Under the pieces are notes generated by a model. That model was given only the letters and a program-made list of their open reading frames with translations, had not been told where the DNA came from and did not search any database. The translations under genes and the position numbers were made by a program. A stretch of 64,000 bases of DNA from Tessaracoccus flavus (lineage in GTDB: Bacteria > Actinomycetota > Actinomycetes > Propionibacteriales > Propionibacteriaceae): positions 1,798,001 through 1,862,000 of the forward strand of contig NZ_CP019605.1 in assembly GCF_001997295.1 (NCBI RefSeq), in the 5' to 3' direction. Shown piece after piece: positions 1 through 8,637 of this stretch (the stretch's first letter is position 1; every line of letters begins with the position of its first letter).

Positions 1-226
1 GCGATGCCCCCCACGCCGGCTTAGCCAGCGCATGACCCACCACCAGATCCCGCGCAGCCGTACGAGCCGGCTGGGGCCACGGCCCCTTCGGACGGCGATC
101 CTGACGGGCCTTGGCCTGCCACCGGCGCCACGTGCGTTCGGGCATGTCGATCAGCTTCACGAACCTCGCGGTCGACATGCCCGCCTCCCTGCGGATCACC
201 TCGAGGTCCTCGAAGGGCCCAACCTG
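1..226 (-). CDS. IS3-family transposase OrfB, N-terminal part (runs off window)
   Basis: Start of the catalytic subunit of an IS3-type transposase; the DDE core lies beyond the window edge. The minus-strand frame, -1 relative to OrfA, reads through EVIRREAGMSTARFVKL and MPERTWRRWQAKAR, the helix-turn-helix segment usual at the N-terminus of IS3 OrfB. It overlaps the end of OrfA (stop at 196), as expected for the programmed -1 frameshift that makes the OrfAB fusion in this family. I see no clear A6G slippery run, so the frameshift is inferred from family knowledge. A GTG at 199 could also serve as a separate start. Confidence 0.7.
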
Positions 227-513
227 CCCTTCGCCGACTTCTTCCACACCCGAATCTCGACAGCGGCCTCACCCAACGCCTGAGTCAGCTCAGTGACCTC
301 CGCCTCCAACTGCTGCTCCCGGGTCGAGGGCCCAGACCTACCCGCCGCCAGCCCAGCCTTGCCCGCTTCGAGGAAGTCAGCCTTCCACCGACCGATCGAC
401 TGCTCACTGACCTTCTCCCGCCGAGCGGCCTCAGCGATCGTCATCTCTCCAGCCAAGATGCTCAACACAATCCTGGTCTTCTTCTCCACCGGAATCACTG
501 GTGGTCTTCCCAT
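196..513 (-). CDS. IS3-family transposase OrfA (helix-turn-helix)
   Basis: A 105-residue DNA-binding subunit of an IS3-family element. It opens with MGRPPVIPVEKKTRIVLSIL, then a helix-turn-helix (TIAEAARREKVSEQSIGRWKADF, about residues 24-46) and a C-terminal leucine/alanine coiled region (EQQLEAEVTELTQALGEAAVE) of the type that dimerises OrfA. The ATG at 513 has a GGAG ribosome site about 8 bases upstream. The element abuts a tyrosine recombinase remnant at about 540, so it probably inserted in that gene. Confidence 0.8.
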   Translation of the reverse strand: MGRPPVIPVEKKTRIVLSILAGEMTIAEAARREKVSEQSIGRWKADFLEAGKAGLAAGRSGPSTREQQLEAEVTELTQALGEAAVEIRVWKKSAKGRLGPSRTSR

Positions 514-540
514 GTCGGACTCTCCTTCAGGACCTACATA

Positions 541-1173
541 ACAGCCCTGCCACTAAGTCTGACGCGCGACATCACCAACTACCGCACGGCCCACGTCCCC
601 GAGGGCCACCGACTACTGCTGCCCCGAGAGAACGGCAAGAGCATCGACCGGCACATGGTCACCCGCTTCATCAACAAGGCCGGCGCCGCCGCCGGACTCG
701 GCCACATCCACCCCCACCAGCTGCGGCACACCCTCGCCACCCAGGCCATCAACCGCGGCATGTCGCTCGAAGCGATCGCCGCCATGCTCGGCCACAAATC
801 GATGGACATGACCCTGGTCTACGCCAAGATCGCCAACCGGACCGTCGCCGAGGAGTACTTCACCGTCGCGGAGAAGGTCGACGCCCTCTACGCCCGCCCC
901 GCCGAGCTCCCCGCCGACGACCTCGGGCCGAACATGGCCCGCCTGAACCGCGAACACTCCCGCATGCTCGGCAACGGCTACTGCATCAGACCCCAGATCA
1001 TGGACTGCATCTACGAGACGATCTGCGAGTCCTGCACCTTCTTCCAGACCACCATCGAGTTCCGCCCCACCCTGCTCGCCCAACGCGACGACGCCTGCGC
1101 CAAGGGCCAGATCCGCCGCGCCGAGATCTACGACAACCTGCTCACCGGCCTCGACACACACGAAGCCTCTTGA
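541..1173 (+). pseudogene. Tyrosine recombinase/integrase, 5'-truncated by an IS3 element
   Basis: C-terminal catalytic part of a phage/transposon integrase. The frame is open from the IS boundary, with HPHQLRHTLATQ (HxxR box), LGHKSMDMT (LGH box) and the nucleophile tyrosine in TLVYAKI. The N-terminal SAM-like domain and the first catalytic arginine are missing because the frame runs into the neighbouring IS. After the tyrosine there is a tail of about 100 residues with spaced cysteines (CESCTFF and DDACAKG), a zinc-ribbon-like extension found in some transposon-borne recombinases. An internal ATG at 655 could still give a 172-residue product, but without the missing catalytic residue it should be inactive. 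Confidence 0.75.
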
Positions 1174-1662
1174 CAACCGATACCCACATAATGCCGATGA
1201 GCGCGAGTTCGCTGTCGTAGCCCAGATGGGGAGGACCGAGCCGGCGGTCCTGGTTTCGCGGTCATAGCCGAGAGTCGGATGTCCGAGGGTGAGATCAGGA
1301 CTTGAGCGGCCCAATAGACCCACTGTCCAAGGCGCGCGGCCGAGGCAGCGGTCGCAAGGCTGGATGAAGGTGACCGCCGCTCAAGGCGACGAACTAGCTC
1401 AACAGTGCGCTGGAGAGTGTTTCGGCTTTCGACCCGCTTCCTCGCGGAGCCTGGCGCCGCGAGGTCTGATTGTCTGATTTTCGCGGGGGTTTCGGGGACT
1501 CTCGCACTCGCGTTCGAAAAAGCGCTGCGGTGTCGCAAGTGGTGATTGTGCTGGAGCCCGGCTAGTTCAAGTCAAGCCCCGATGTCGGTCTCGGCCCCAT
1601 CCAACCTCCGGCGTACTTGGGCCTATATGCTGCGAAGGGTCGACGGAGGAACGGAGAAGGCA
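1174..1662. other. Intergenic region with no recognised gene
   Basis: About 490 bases between the integrase remnant and the AlbA-type gene. Short open frames exist on both strands, but none has a good start site or a recognisable motif. No tRNA or clear terminator was found. It probably contains the promoter of the following gene. Confidence 0.5.
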
Positions 1663-3045
1663 GTGGAGATCACTGAACTAACCAAGGAGCAAGTGGTCTC
1701 GATTTGTGCAACACCCGAGGATCACTTCCACGACTGTAAGTCTATCCGCATCTCACCTGCGAAGCTGACCAAGGCGATGTCTGCTTTCGCGAACGCCGAT
1801 GGCGGGGAACTAATCGTGGGGGTAGAAGACGACGGCGCATGGGGCGGGTTTCCGACGGTTGAAGGCGCCAACGGTCACCTGCAGGCCATGGAGAGCCTGT
1901 TTCCCTACGGTTCTGAATACAGCTACGAGTTCTTCGAGCATCCGACTCTGGGTACCTTTGTACTGCGGGTGATCATTCAGAAGGCCCGGCAGATCAAGGT
2001 GGCCTCAGACGGCAAGGCCTACGTGAGGCGAGGAGCTCAGTCTCTGCCCGTCGCCGATGTCGAGGAACTGCGGCGCCGGAAAGGACTCTCAACCCATGAG
2101 ACAGCGACCCTGAACTATCCGCCGGAGGAAATTACCAACTCCGAGACCATCATAGGGTTCATGCTTGAGATCGTGCCTGAGACCGAGCCGGAGAAGTGGC
2201 TCAGAAAGCAGACAGTGATTGTCGACGGCCACCCCACCGTGGCAGGAACAGTCCTGTTTCACGATGAGCCCCAAATCCATCTCCCGAAGTCTGGCGTGAA
2301 GCTGTACCGGTATACCACGAGCGACGACCAGGGGTCCCGAGAGCAACTGGCCTATGACCCCATGTCCATCGAGGGGCCTGTCATCGACCTTGTCTACAAG
2401 ACGGTGGAGGAGACCGTCAGACAAGTGGAGCAGATCCCACTCTTGGAAGAAGGTCGCGGCTTTACGACCATTCAGTACCCCCGCGAGACCTTGCATGAGA
2501 TTATTACGAATGCCCTAATCCACAGGGACTACGAGATCAATGACGACGTTCACGTGCGCATCTTTGAGAATCGAATCGAAGTGCAAAGTCCTGGAACGCT
2601 TCCAGCCCACATCACACCGAACAACATTCTTGACGAACGGTTCTCTCGCAATCCTATGGTCGTCCGCCTCCTCAACAAATTTCCAGATGCACCCAACAAA
2701 GATGTTGGCGAGGGGCTTAATACAGCTTTCGCGGCAATGCGGAAACTCGAACTCAAAGATCCGGTTATTACTGACACTGGGACCGCCGTAGTCGTTTCGA
2801 TTCGACACGAAAGTCTTGCTTCACCGGAGTCCCGCATAGTCGAGTACATCAAAGCGCGCGGATCGATCAACAATCGCGAAGCCCGTACACTCCTCCACAG
2901 ACCCGAGGCGGACCGGTCGATCCGCCGACTCTTCGCCAAATTGGAGGCGAGTGGTGTCATTGAGAAGGTCCCGGGGACGAACAAGAGTGGAACGCGGTAT
3001 CGGTTGATGGGGTCAGTCTCGAGCGACCAGGAGAGTTCTGACTGA
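1663..3045 (+). CDS. AlbA/Schlafen-type DNA-binding and GHKL ATPase-like protein
   Basis: Protein of about 460 residues with the build of the 'putative DNA-binding domain / RecG-like transcriptional regulator' family. The N-terminal AlbA_2/Schlafen region includes SAFANADGGELIVGVEDDG, the usual glycine-rich signature, and KAYVRRGAQSLP. A middle region with ETLHEIITNALIHRDYE and DVGEGLNTAFAAMRKL matches a HATPase_c_4 fold, and a winged-helix end follows (NNREARTLLHRPEADRSIRRLFAKLEASGVIEK). I chose the GTG at 1663 (GGAGG 13 bases upstream); an in-frame ATG lies at 1627. Base composition is clearly lower in GC than the core genes, as expected of acquired DNA. Its role is unknown; relatives occur in mobile and defence regions. 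Confidence 0.7.
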   Translation: MEITELTKEQVVSICATPEDHFHDCKSIRISPAKLTKAMSAFANADGGELIVGVEDDGAWGGFPTVEGANGHLQAMESLFPYGSEYSYEFFEHPTLGTFVLRVIIQKARQIKVASDGKAYVRRGAQSLPVADVEELRRRKGLSTHETATLNYPPEEITNSETIIGFMLEIVPETEPEKWLRKQTVIVDGHPTVAGTVLFHDEPQIHLPKSGVKLYRYTTSDDQGSREQLAYDPMSIEGPVIDLVYKTVEETVRQVEQIPLLEEGRGFTTIQYPRETLHEIITNALIHRDYEINDDVHVRIFENRIEVQSPGTLPAHITPNNILDERFSRNPMVVRLLNKFPDAPNKDVGEGLNTAFAAMRKLELKDPVITDTGTAVVVSIRHESLASPESRIVEYIKARGSINNREARTLLHRPEADRSIRRLFAKLEASGVIEKVPGTNKSGTRYRLMGSVSSDQESSD

Positions 3046-3152
3046 GCGTCGCCAAGATTGGTTGTCAACCTGCGCAACTTGCCCGAGAGTGCGTATCGGA
3101 AAGTAGCGAGTGGCTCAGCTGCGTCTCCCGTCGGAGGACCGAATGGGAAGCG

Positions 3153-3753
3153 TTAGGCGCCTTGGCCGTTCGTCACCGCATCGATCGTGACCGTGAGCAT
3201 GAGACTCGTATGCTCGAGGGTCTTCGTTAGGGCAGTGATGTCGAGGTTTGCTGACGATCTTGCGCTCAGCAGTCCCGCGTAGCAAGAGCCGGTGCCCTTT
3301 TCGTCGATCTCCGCCAACGCGTCTAGGGAACTCAAGACGTCGTTGGGCATCTCCGTGTCACCAAGCGCCTGAAGGTGGCCCACGAGTTCGTCAGTGAGTT
3401 TCGTCAAGTTGTGTCCAACCTTATTTGGACTGCGGAGGCGCTCTCACCGCGACCTTCTCGGTCTTCAACTCGTCTTGGTTCTCACCACGTGCGCGGCGGA
3501 TCTTGCACAGATCTCGGATCGTAGCCTTGAGTATGAGTTCGATTGCCTGTCTCCAAAGAAAGAGCAACGGCATCAGAATCAGATCATCAACCGGCTTGCC
3601 GGTGACGCTGCTTGCCAAGCGCTTTGCTGCCTCCTCATATCCTGCCGCGACCGCCCGTTCGTCCATGTCGGGATCGAACACTATGAAGCGAGTCAAGTCA
3701 GTAGCTTGGGCGTTCTCGAAGAGCGGTGATCGATCTGCAGAGTCCTTGATCAT
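3153..3753 (-). pseudogene. HEPN-like hypothetical protein, frameshifted
   Basis: Two adjoining minus-strand frames appear to be one gene. The upstream frame (3753-3421) carries LLFLWRQAIELILKATIRDL, and the downstream frame (read from about 3440) continues with LRSPNKVGHNLTKLTDELVGH. The pattern helix-RQAIELxLK, variable loop, then GHNLxKL is typical of HEPN-type all-helical proteins. Removing one base, or adding two, near 3440-3448 would give about 199 residues. It could be a real lesion or a sequence error. I see no RxxxxH ribonuclease motif, so activity is uncertain. The nearby AlbA-type gene, on the opposite strand, is equally low in GC. Confidence 0.5.
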
Positions 3754-3823
3754 CCACCATCATGGCACGCCCTTCGGCGACGAGAGACCCAGCCAGGAAA
3801 CTAGCCCATCGCAGCAGCGCGAA

Positions 3824-3855
3824 GGGTCTGTCAGGCAAACGGTGTAAGTGGCTCC
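3824..3855 (+). repeat. Left terminal repeat of a truncated IS256-family element
   Basis: The stretch beginning GGGTCTGTCAGGCAAACGG, followed by a GTAAGT-type continuation, has the form of IS256-family inverted repeats. It lies about 30 bases before the transposase start. No matching right end is present, in agreement with the truncated transposase. Confidence 0.6.
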
Positions 3856-3884
3856 AGTGCCCGTGAGGGCAGGAGGAAGTCATC

Positions 3885-4457
3885 ATGACCGAGAACCACG
3901 TCATTTCCCTCGAGGAGATCGAGGCGTCAGCCAGACTGGACGACGTGACCGAACCACATCCATCGATGCCGGAGGAGCCGGCTGATCTGGACCCAGATCA
4001 GAGGGAAGCGATCGCGCACATGGTGCGCCAGGCCAAGGACACCGGGATCGCGTTGACCGGCCCCGATGGCCTACTCAAAGCGTTGACCGCGCACATCGTC
4101 GAGGCCGCCCTTGACGAAGAGCTCAACGAGCACCTGGGCTACGACAAGCACAACCCGATCGGCCGCGGCAGCGGGAACTCCCGCAACGGCACCCGGCCCA
4201 AGACCGTGCTCACCGACACCGTGGGTGCCATTGACATTCAGGTCCCGCGGGACCACAACGGCACCTTCGAACCCCAGCTGGTCAAGAAACGCCAACGGCG
4301 ATTGTCGGACATGGACGCGATGGTGTTGAGCCTGTTCACCAAAGGATTGACCACCGGGGAAATCGCCGCCCACGTCGCCAAGGTCTATGGCACCAGCGTG
4401 AGCAAGGACACCATCAGTCGCATCACCGACCGGATCGTCGACGAGATGACTACCTGA
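3885..4457 (+). pseudogene. IS256-family transposase, 3'-truncated
   Basis: The first 190 residues of a mutator/IS256-type DDE transposase, normally about 400. Family hallmarks are the region GPDGLLKALTAHIVEAALDEE, HLGYDKH, the GNSRNGTRPKTV turn, IDIQVPRDHNGTFEPQLVKK and SLFTKGLTTGEIAAHV, ending at ITDRIVDEM. The frame stops just before the catalytic core, where the sequence changes character at about 4450, so the element was cut by deletion or recombination. AGGAGG-like bases precede the ATG. It cannot be active on its own. Confidence 0.85.
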
Positions 4458-4706
4458 ATGGCGCGGCCGAACCACCAAAATGAAAACCGCCAATGACACC
4501 GAAAATCGGACAGCCCCGGTCCGCGCGGCGTCTAGCCGCCCAGCCTGACCGCACGTTCGCCGCACGAATGGCTCGGTGCTGCGCCTCTATTGACATCCGC
4601 GCCTGTCAAAGGGATTTGGAGACAACTTCAAGTCCTCTCTCGACACAAGTGCAAGCCCGGGTCACATCGGCACATAGCTAGCTGACTGGGGTCGTTGCTT
4701 CCCTGC

Positions 4707-5297
4707 CTAGTGCTCCCGCCGGCGCGGGTGCAGTCGGGCCGAGCGCCACCGTGCTGCGAGGGCGATGATCACGCCGATCAGCAACAGCAGGAAGCTGGCC
4801 GACAGAGCGAGCCACTTGCCGGCCGTGAAGATCGGCGCCAGGTCCGCCAACGGCGGCGTCCGGGCCGGGTAGCGGGCCATCACCGTCGCGGCGCAGACGT
4901 TCTCGGCATAATCCAGCGCCACCACGACGACCGGTAGCAGGGCCAACCGTCGCCACCTACTGCCCTCAGCTGTCGCCCGCGCACAGACCCAGGCGAGCGT
5001 CGTCACCAGGAACGTCCCGTACACCAGCGGCCACACAACATCGAACGTCACGCGCGCGTGGACATAGGCGGCCCGACCGTCTCGGCCCCACGCCTCCGCG
5101 GCTGAATACAGGTCGTCCGCGGAGTACCACAGGGAGGTGTCCGGCGCCGGGTAGCGGACCGTGTAGAACGCGCCAGCCTCAGCCTGGACGGGCAGCACCA
5201 TCGCGGTGAACACCGCGAACAGCACAACTGCCGCCATCGCCATCCAGCCCTGCACTCCGTGCGCCAGGCGCTCGGCCAACCGGTCCACCGACTTCAT
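4707..5297 (-). CDS. Membrane protein of unknown function (about 4 TM helices)
   Basis: A 196-residue integral membrane protein with no family that I recognise. Hydrophobic helices are visible at about residues 15-36 (GWMAMAAVVLFAVFTAMV), 85-105, 118-135 and 160-180 (LALSASFLLLLIGVIIALAA). A loop between helices 1 and 2 carries an aromatic-rich stretch (RYPAPDTSLWYSADDLY). The C-terminus is basic (RWRSARLHPRRREH). An AGGGG site precedes the ATG. It sits 17 bases downstream of the small FN3-domain gene on the same strand, so the two are probably co-transcribed. Confidence 0.55.
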   Translation of the reverse strand: MKSVDRLAERLAHGVQGWMAMAAVVLFAVFTAMVLPVQAEAGAFYTVRYPAPDTSLWYSADDLYSAAEAWGRDGRAAYVHARVTFDVVWPLVYGTFLVTTLAWVCARATAEGSRWRRLALLPVVVVALDYAENVCAATVMARYPARTPPLADLAPIFTAGKWLALSASFLLLLIGVIIALAARWRSARLHPRRREH

Positions 5298-5314
5298 CGC
5301 ACCCCTGTCCTATG

Positions 5315-5707
5315 TCAGAGCGGAGACGCGCACGCCTCTGCCGACATGGGGCCTTCCACTCCTGCGGTCGACACTGCCGACACTGCGTAGCAGCGTTCCG
5401 CCGAGGGATCCGCGCCGGACGGCCACGGCCAGTAGTCGGGGGCATCCACAATCCCCAACTTCCCGGGGACCAGCGTCCCGAGGGCGTCCGCAGTGACCAC
5501 GGCCAGCAGGTAAAATTGCCCAGCGGTCTTGCGTCGGTAGACCCGGTAGTGCCCCACCGATGCGGACGCGGCGAGCGGATCCCAGGTGACCTGGACCTCC
5601 ATGCTCCCGCCCCCGGCCGCTGCCGCCACCCCTGACGGGGCAACGGGCGGGCGACAGCACAGTCGGAGCCGAGGGAGCCGGTCGATCCTCTTGATGAGTC
5701 CGGGCAT
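5315..5707 (-). CDS. Small fibronectin type III domain protein
   Basis: A 130-residue protein. After about 35 basic residues it forms a single FN3-like beta sandwich: VQVTWDPLAASASVGHYRVYRR, then CYAVSAVSTAGVEGPMS near the end, the usual W...YRVYR...YxVxAVxxxGxES pattern. No signal peptide is visible, so it may be cytoplasmic. A strong AGGAGGT ribosome site sits before the ATG. It is probably in an operon with the following membrane protein; its ligand is unknown. Confidence 0.6.
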   Translation of the reverse strand: MPGLIKRIDRLPRLRLCCRPPVAPSGVAAAAGGGSMEVQVTWDPLAASASVGHYRVYRRKTAGQFYLLAVVTADALGTLVPGKLGIVDAPDYWPWPSGADPSAERCYAVSAVSTAGVEGPMSAEACASPL

Positions 5708-5781
5708 GATGGACCTCCTGTCGATGGGGCCGACACGACGTAACCGGTCATCGTCGACCTGATCCCACGCTAGTCGCGACG

Positions 5782-5797
5782 GCCCCCGAGCGGGGGC
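5782..5797 (-). terminator. Hairpin downstream of the HIT gene
   Basis: GCCCCCGAGCGGGGGC forms a 6-bp GC stem with a 4-base loop about 20 bases past the stop codon of the HIT gene. No T tract is obvious. It is a probable terminator, given its position. Confidence 0.5.
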
Positions 5798-5818
5798 TCA
5801 ACGGCGGGATCGCCGGCG

Positions 5819-6280
5819 CTATCCCTGGATCGCGCTCAGAGCCTCTTGGATGGCCGCCGCATCAGTGTCGAGCAGGTCCCTCGCGCGCTCCTGAGTATCG
5901 GGTTCAATCGTCCATCCGTCGTCCCGATAGCGGGGAATGATGTGGAGGTGGAAGTGGAATACCGTCTGGAAAGCCACCTCCCCATCACAGAGGAGGACGT
6001 TGATCCCCTCGCAGCCCAGAGTCGATCGACGCAGCGCCCCCGCCATGCGATGGCCCACCGCCCAGACGTGCTCCCCCGTGGCCTCGTCGATGTCCTCCAG
6101 CCCGACGACGTGCCGCCTCGGCACCACGAGGAGATGCCCCGGGGTGACGGGGTAACGGTCCATGAAGACCACCACCGTGTCGTCCTCGTACACCACGCTC
6201 GCGTCAGATCGACCAGCGGTGATCTCGCAGAAGAGGCATGCAGAGCCTGACGTCACCCCATTCTGCTCCATGGGACACAT
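5819..6280 (-). CDS. HIT family nucleotide hydrolase/transferase
   Basis: Histidine-triad protein of about 150 residues. It has a zinc-type CLFCEI near the start, then VVVFMDRYPVTPGHLLVVPRRH, the substrate-facing beta sheet, and the active-site triad HFHLHIIPR. Such proteins hydrolyse or transfer AMP-type nucleotides (HINT/Fhit class); the exact substrate cannot be told. The frame is open further upstream from a TTG at 6307, but the ATGs at 6280 and 6271 give the normal length for the family; neither has a clear ribosome site. It lies downstream of the multicopper oxidase gene on the same strand. Confidence 0.85.
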   Translation of the reverse strand: MCPMEQNGVTSGSACLFCEITAGRSDASVVYEDDTVVVFMDRYPVTPGHLLVVPRRHVVGLEDIDEATGEHVWAVGHRMAGALRRSTLGCEGINVLLCDGEVAFQTVFHFHLHIIPRYRDDGWTIEPDTQERARDLLDTDAAAIQEALSAIQG

Positions 6281-6319
6281 GCTTGCATCGCGCCCGCGGG
6301 GTAGCAAGGAACCACGCGG

Positions 6320-7795
6320 TCAGAGGTAGCGCATCGTGGTCATCATGCCCACTTCCGCGTGGTAGATGTTGTGGCAATGCAGCATCCACTCGCCCGGATT
6401 ATCCGTGATGAGATCCGCCTCGATCGTTCGCATGGGAGCGATGAGGACAGTGTCCTTCCGGAGCCCCCCACTGCCCGGGAGGCCCCACGTATGGCCGTGG
6501 ATGTGCATCGGGTGAGCCATCATCGTCATATTCGTCATCCGCATCCGCACACGTCGTCCTGGGGCGACCTCGAGGGGTTCGTGATCACCGAACTTTCTCC
6601 CGTTGACACCCCACCCGTACGGATCCATCTGGCCGTTGAGCTCCACGTCGAACGTGTCAGTCACCTCCCCGTCCGGCAGTCCGGCTCCCTCGGCAGCGCG
6701 AAGCGTCGTGCCCAGGAGAACGTCACCGTCGAGCTCCGACACCTGGGCTTGGGTCGTCGGTGTGTCGCCCTGTCCAGTGCGAACGACGGCGAGCGCCAAA
6801 CCGGATTTGCCCTCCGGCCTCGCGACCAGCGGGAAGGCCCCGTCGGACAGGGTCACCGTGACGTCGTAGCGCTCCCCCATCGCCAGGTAGAGGGCCCGCG
6901 TCTGCCGCGGCTGGACCGCGAAACCGTCGGAGTGCGTCACTGTCATTGTGTGGCCTCCGAGAGCCAGCCGGAAAATCGTGTCGGATCCCGCATTGATGAT
7001 CCGCAGCCGCGCCCGGTCTCCCGGCTTGCCCTCGAAGGTGAGCGGCGCCTCGGGGACACGACCGTTGATGAGATAGTGCGGATAGTCGATATCGCCTGCG
7101 TCTCCCAGTGGCGATGCGCCGCCATGCATGCCCCCCATGTCGTGACCGCCCATCCCCATCCCCCTGGAGACAGGTCCGTCCTGAGCGGCCAACTCGTCGA
7201 AGATGTCGTCGGGATTGCGGCCGACCCCGTCTGTCCAGTCGTCGAGAACGATCACCCACTCGTGGTCGTAACGGCCCGGCTCCGCCGGATCATCGATGAT
7301 CAGCGGCGCGTACAGTGCGCGGTCCAACTGGACGCCGGAGTGGGGATGGAAGAAGTACGTGCCAGGGTCGGGAGCGACGAACTCGTACACGAATCGCTGT
7401 CCCGGCTCGATGGGCTCCTGCGACACACCGGGGACGCCGTCGGCGGCGTGATGAAGCCGGATGCCGTGCCAGTGCACGCTGGTCGATGCCGACAGCTCGT
7501 TGTCGACTGTCACCCGGAACAGGTCGCCAGCGGTACCACGCACCAGCGTCGACCCTGCATCGCTGTACCCCCAGGTCGATGCCTCGACACCGCCCAGATC
7601 GAGGGTGACTGGGCGCGGTCTGAGCGAGGCCTCGACGGTGGTGCGCCCCGGCCCGGGGACAAGCGTCGGGGTCGGGTAGATCGCCGGCGTCCCACCGTGC
7701 CCGGAGGGCGACCGGGGTGCTGGCGAACTGCAGGCCCCGAGCAGACCGGCGCTCGCGGCGCCCAGCCCACCCAGCAGGAGATGCCGTCTCGTCAT
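6320..7795 (-). CDS. Multicopper oxidase (copper-resistance, CopA/CueO-like), Tat lipoprotein
   Basis: About 491 residues. It oxidises Cu(I) or organic substrates outside the membrane with four bound coppers. The start MTRRHLLLGGLGAASAG with LLGAC is a twin-arginine-like signal plus lipobox. All four copper-binding motifs are present: HWHG, HPHSG, HPMHIHGHTWG and HCHNIYHAEVGM. A methionine/histidine-rich insert (GMGMGGHDMGGMHGG, about residue 210) resembles the Met-rich copper-binding loops of CueO-type enzymes. I chose the ATG at 7795, with GAGG 10 bases upstream; another ATG lies at 7804. It is downstream of the CueP gene on the same strand with an 89-base gap, so probably the same copper-induced transcript. 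Confidence 0.93.
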   Translation of the reverse strand: MTRRHLLLGGLGAASAGLLGACSSPAPRSPSGHGGTPAIYPTPTLVPGPGRTTVEASLRPRPVTLDLGGVEASTWGYSDAGSTLVRGTAGDLFRVTVDNELSASTSVHWHGIRLHHAADGVPGVSQEPIEPGQRFVYEFVAPDPGTYFFHPHSGVQLDRALYAPLIIDDPAEPGRYDHEWVIVLDDWTDGVGRNPDDIFDELAAQDGPVSRGMGMGGHDMGGMHGGASPLGDAGDIDYPHYLINGRVPEAPLTFEGKPGDRARLRIINAGSDTIFRLALGGHTMTVTHSDGFAVQPRQTRALYLAMGERYDVTVTLSDGAFPLVARPEGKSGLALAVVRTGQGDTPTTQAQVSELDGDVLLGTTLRAAEGAGLPDGEVTDTFDVELNGQMDPYGWGVNGRKFGDHEPLEVAPGRRVRMRMTNMTMMAHPMHIHGHTWGLPGSGGLRKDTVLIAPMRTIEADLITDNPGEWMLHCHNIYHAEVGMMTTMRYL

Positions 7796-7884
7796 TGGGT
7801 TCATACCTCGAGCGTGCCACTCCACTGGCGCCGAGCCCAGAGGCGGATCATGAAGAACCGGTCAAGCTTCATCCGGGACGGGGA

Positions 7885-8490
7885 TCACACCAATTGCAGC
7901 GTTGTGACGCAGGTGGCACCTTCCGGATCCGACGAGAAGGCCGACTCGGCTGTCTTGCCGTCCTTTGTCACCTGGATGGTGCCGGTCACGTCTCGCGGGA
8001 CCCAGAATCCGACAAACCCGTTGGCGTAGGTCGTGGCATCCTCGTCAACCAGAACCTCGCCGTCGTCGGTGGTGATGGTGACGTGCACGTCGGTGTCCGC
8101 CAACTCCCCGCGGCACGTCCCAAGGTTGTGGAAGTAGCACTCGTGCGTGGACGTCTCGTAAGGGGCCAACGAGAGGTAGAACTGGTCCTCGATCGGCAGT
8201 ACCTCCTCGGTGACTCCGTCCGTGACGACGACCTCGTCGTAGCGGACGGAGGCAGCCACGGGTAGCGGACGCGGGGCATCCAACTGATCCAACGCCTCGA
8301 CGATCTCGCGCCCGGTCTTCCCGGCGAGACCCTGTGCCTCGAGGAGCCCAGCACCCTCGGAAGCGGCGTCCAGGGCGCCTGAGGTGACAGCTGTGCCGGC
8401 CTCAGGGGAGGGCCCGGACGAGCAGGCCGTCAGCGGTCCAAGGATGAGAACTGATGCGGTGGCAAGCGCGGCGAGTCGGATTCGGAGCAT
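7885..8490 (-). CDS. cueP: CueP family copper-binding lipoprotein
   Basis: A 201-residue exported lipoprotein: signal MLRIRLAALATASVLILG with lipobox LTACSS. The mature part matches the CueP family of extracytoplasmic copper-binding proteins: SVRYDEVVV, YLSLAPYETSTHECYFHNLGTC, GELADTDVHVTI and GFVGFWVPRD, with conserved cysteines at HECYFHNLGTC and ATCVTTLQL. In Salmonella, CueP stores copper and helps supply superoxide dismutase. The ATG at 8490 gives a clean signal peptide. It is divergent from the copper two-component system, with a shared 147-base intergenic region carrying a direct-repeat operator. Confidence 0.85.
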   Translation of the reverse strand: MLRIRLAALATASVLILGPLTACSSGPSPEAGTAVTSGALDAASEGAGLLEAQGLAGKTGREIVEALDQLDAPRPLPVAASVRYDEVVVTDGVTEEVLPIEDQFYLSLAPYETSTHECYFHNLGTCRGELADTDVHVTITTDDGEVLVDEDATTYANGFVGFWVPRDVTGTIQVTKDGKTAESAFSSDPEGATCVTTLQLV

Positions 8491-8560
8491 AGGAGTGTCC
8501 TTCTTGTGTCGGTTCGGTAACCAGCCTGCCCAGTCCTTCCGCCAGGTTCCAGCGCGAGGC

Positions 8561-8582
8561 GTCAAGATTGGGTCAAGAATGG
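8561..8582 (+). promoter_or_regulatory. Direct-repeat operator, probable binding site of the adjacent response regulator
   Basis: Two back-to-back 11-bp units, GTCAAGATTGG and GTCAAGAATGG, differ at one base. They lie between the divergent cueP and response-regulator genes. An 11-bp period is what OmpR/PhoB-family dimers bind. The same TCAAGA pair with 11-bp spacing occurs in opposite orientation in front of the copper ATPase gene (10449-10465), supporting a common regulon. The match is direct from sequence; binding is inferred. Confidence 0.6.
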
Positions 8583-8637
8583 CCGGTTCGCGACTCCCCG
8601 CTAAGGTGTCCGCCGAGGGACTACCCATAATGGACCC

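Noticed and set aside
1128..1538. Minus-strand open frame of 136 codons between integrase and the AlbA-type gene
   Set aside because: No recognisable motif, no ribosome site and Arg/Ser-rich composition; treated as chance.
1440..1560. GTTCGAA-containing stretch considered as a tRNA or att site
   Set aside because: No cloverleaf can be drawn around it and no acceptor stem pairs; no second att copy was seen.
6359..8029. Open frame of about 556 codons opposite the multicopper oxidase
   Set aside because: Antisense shadow; the oxidase has all four copper motifs in the opposite frame.
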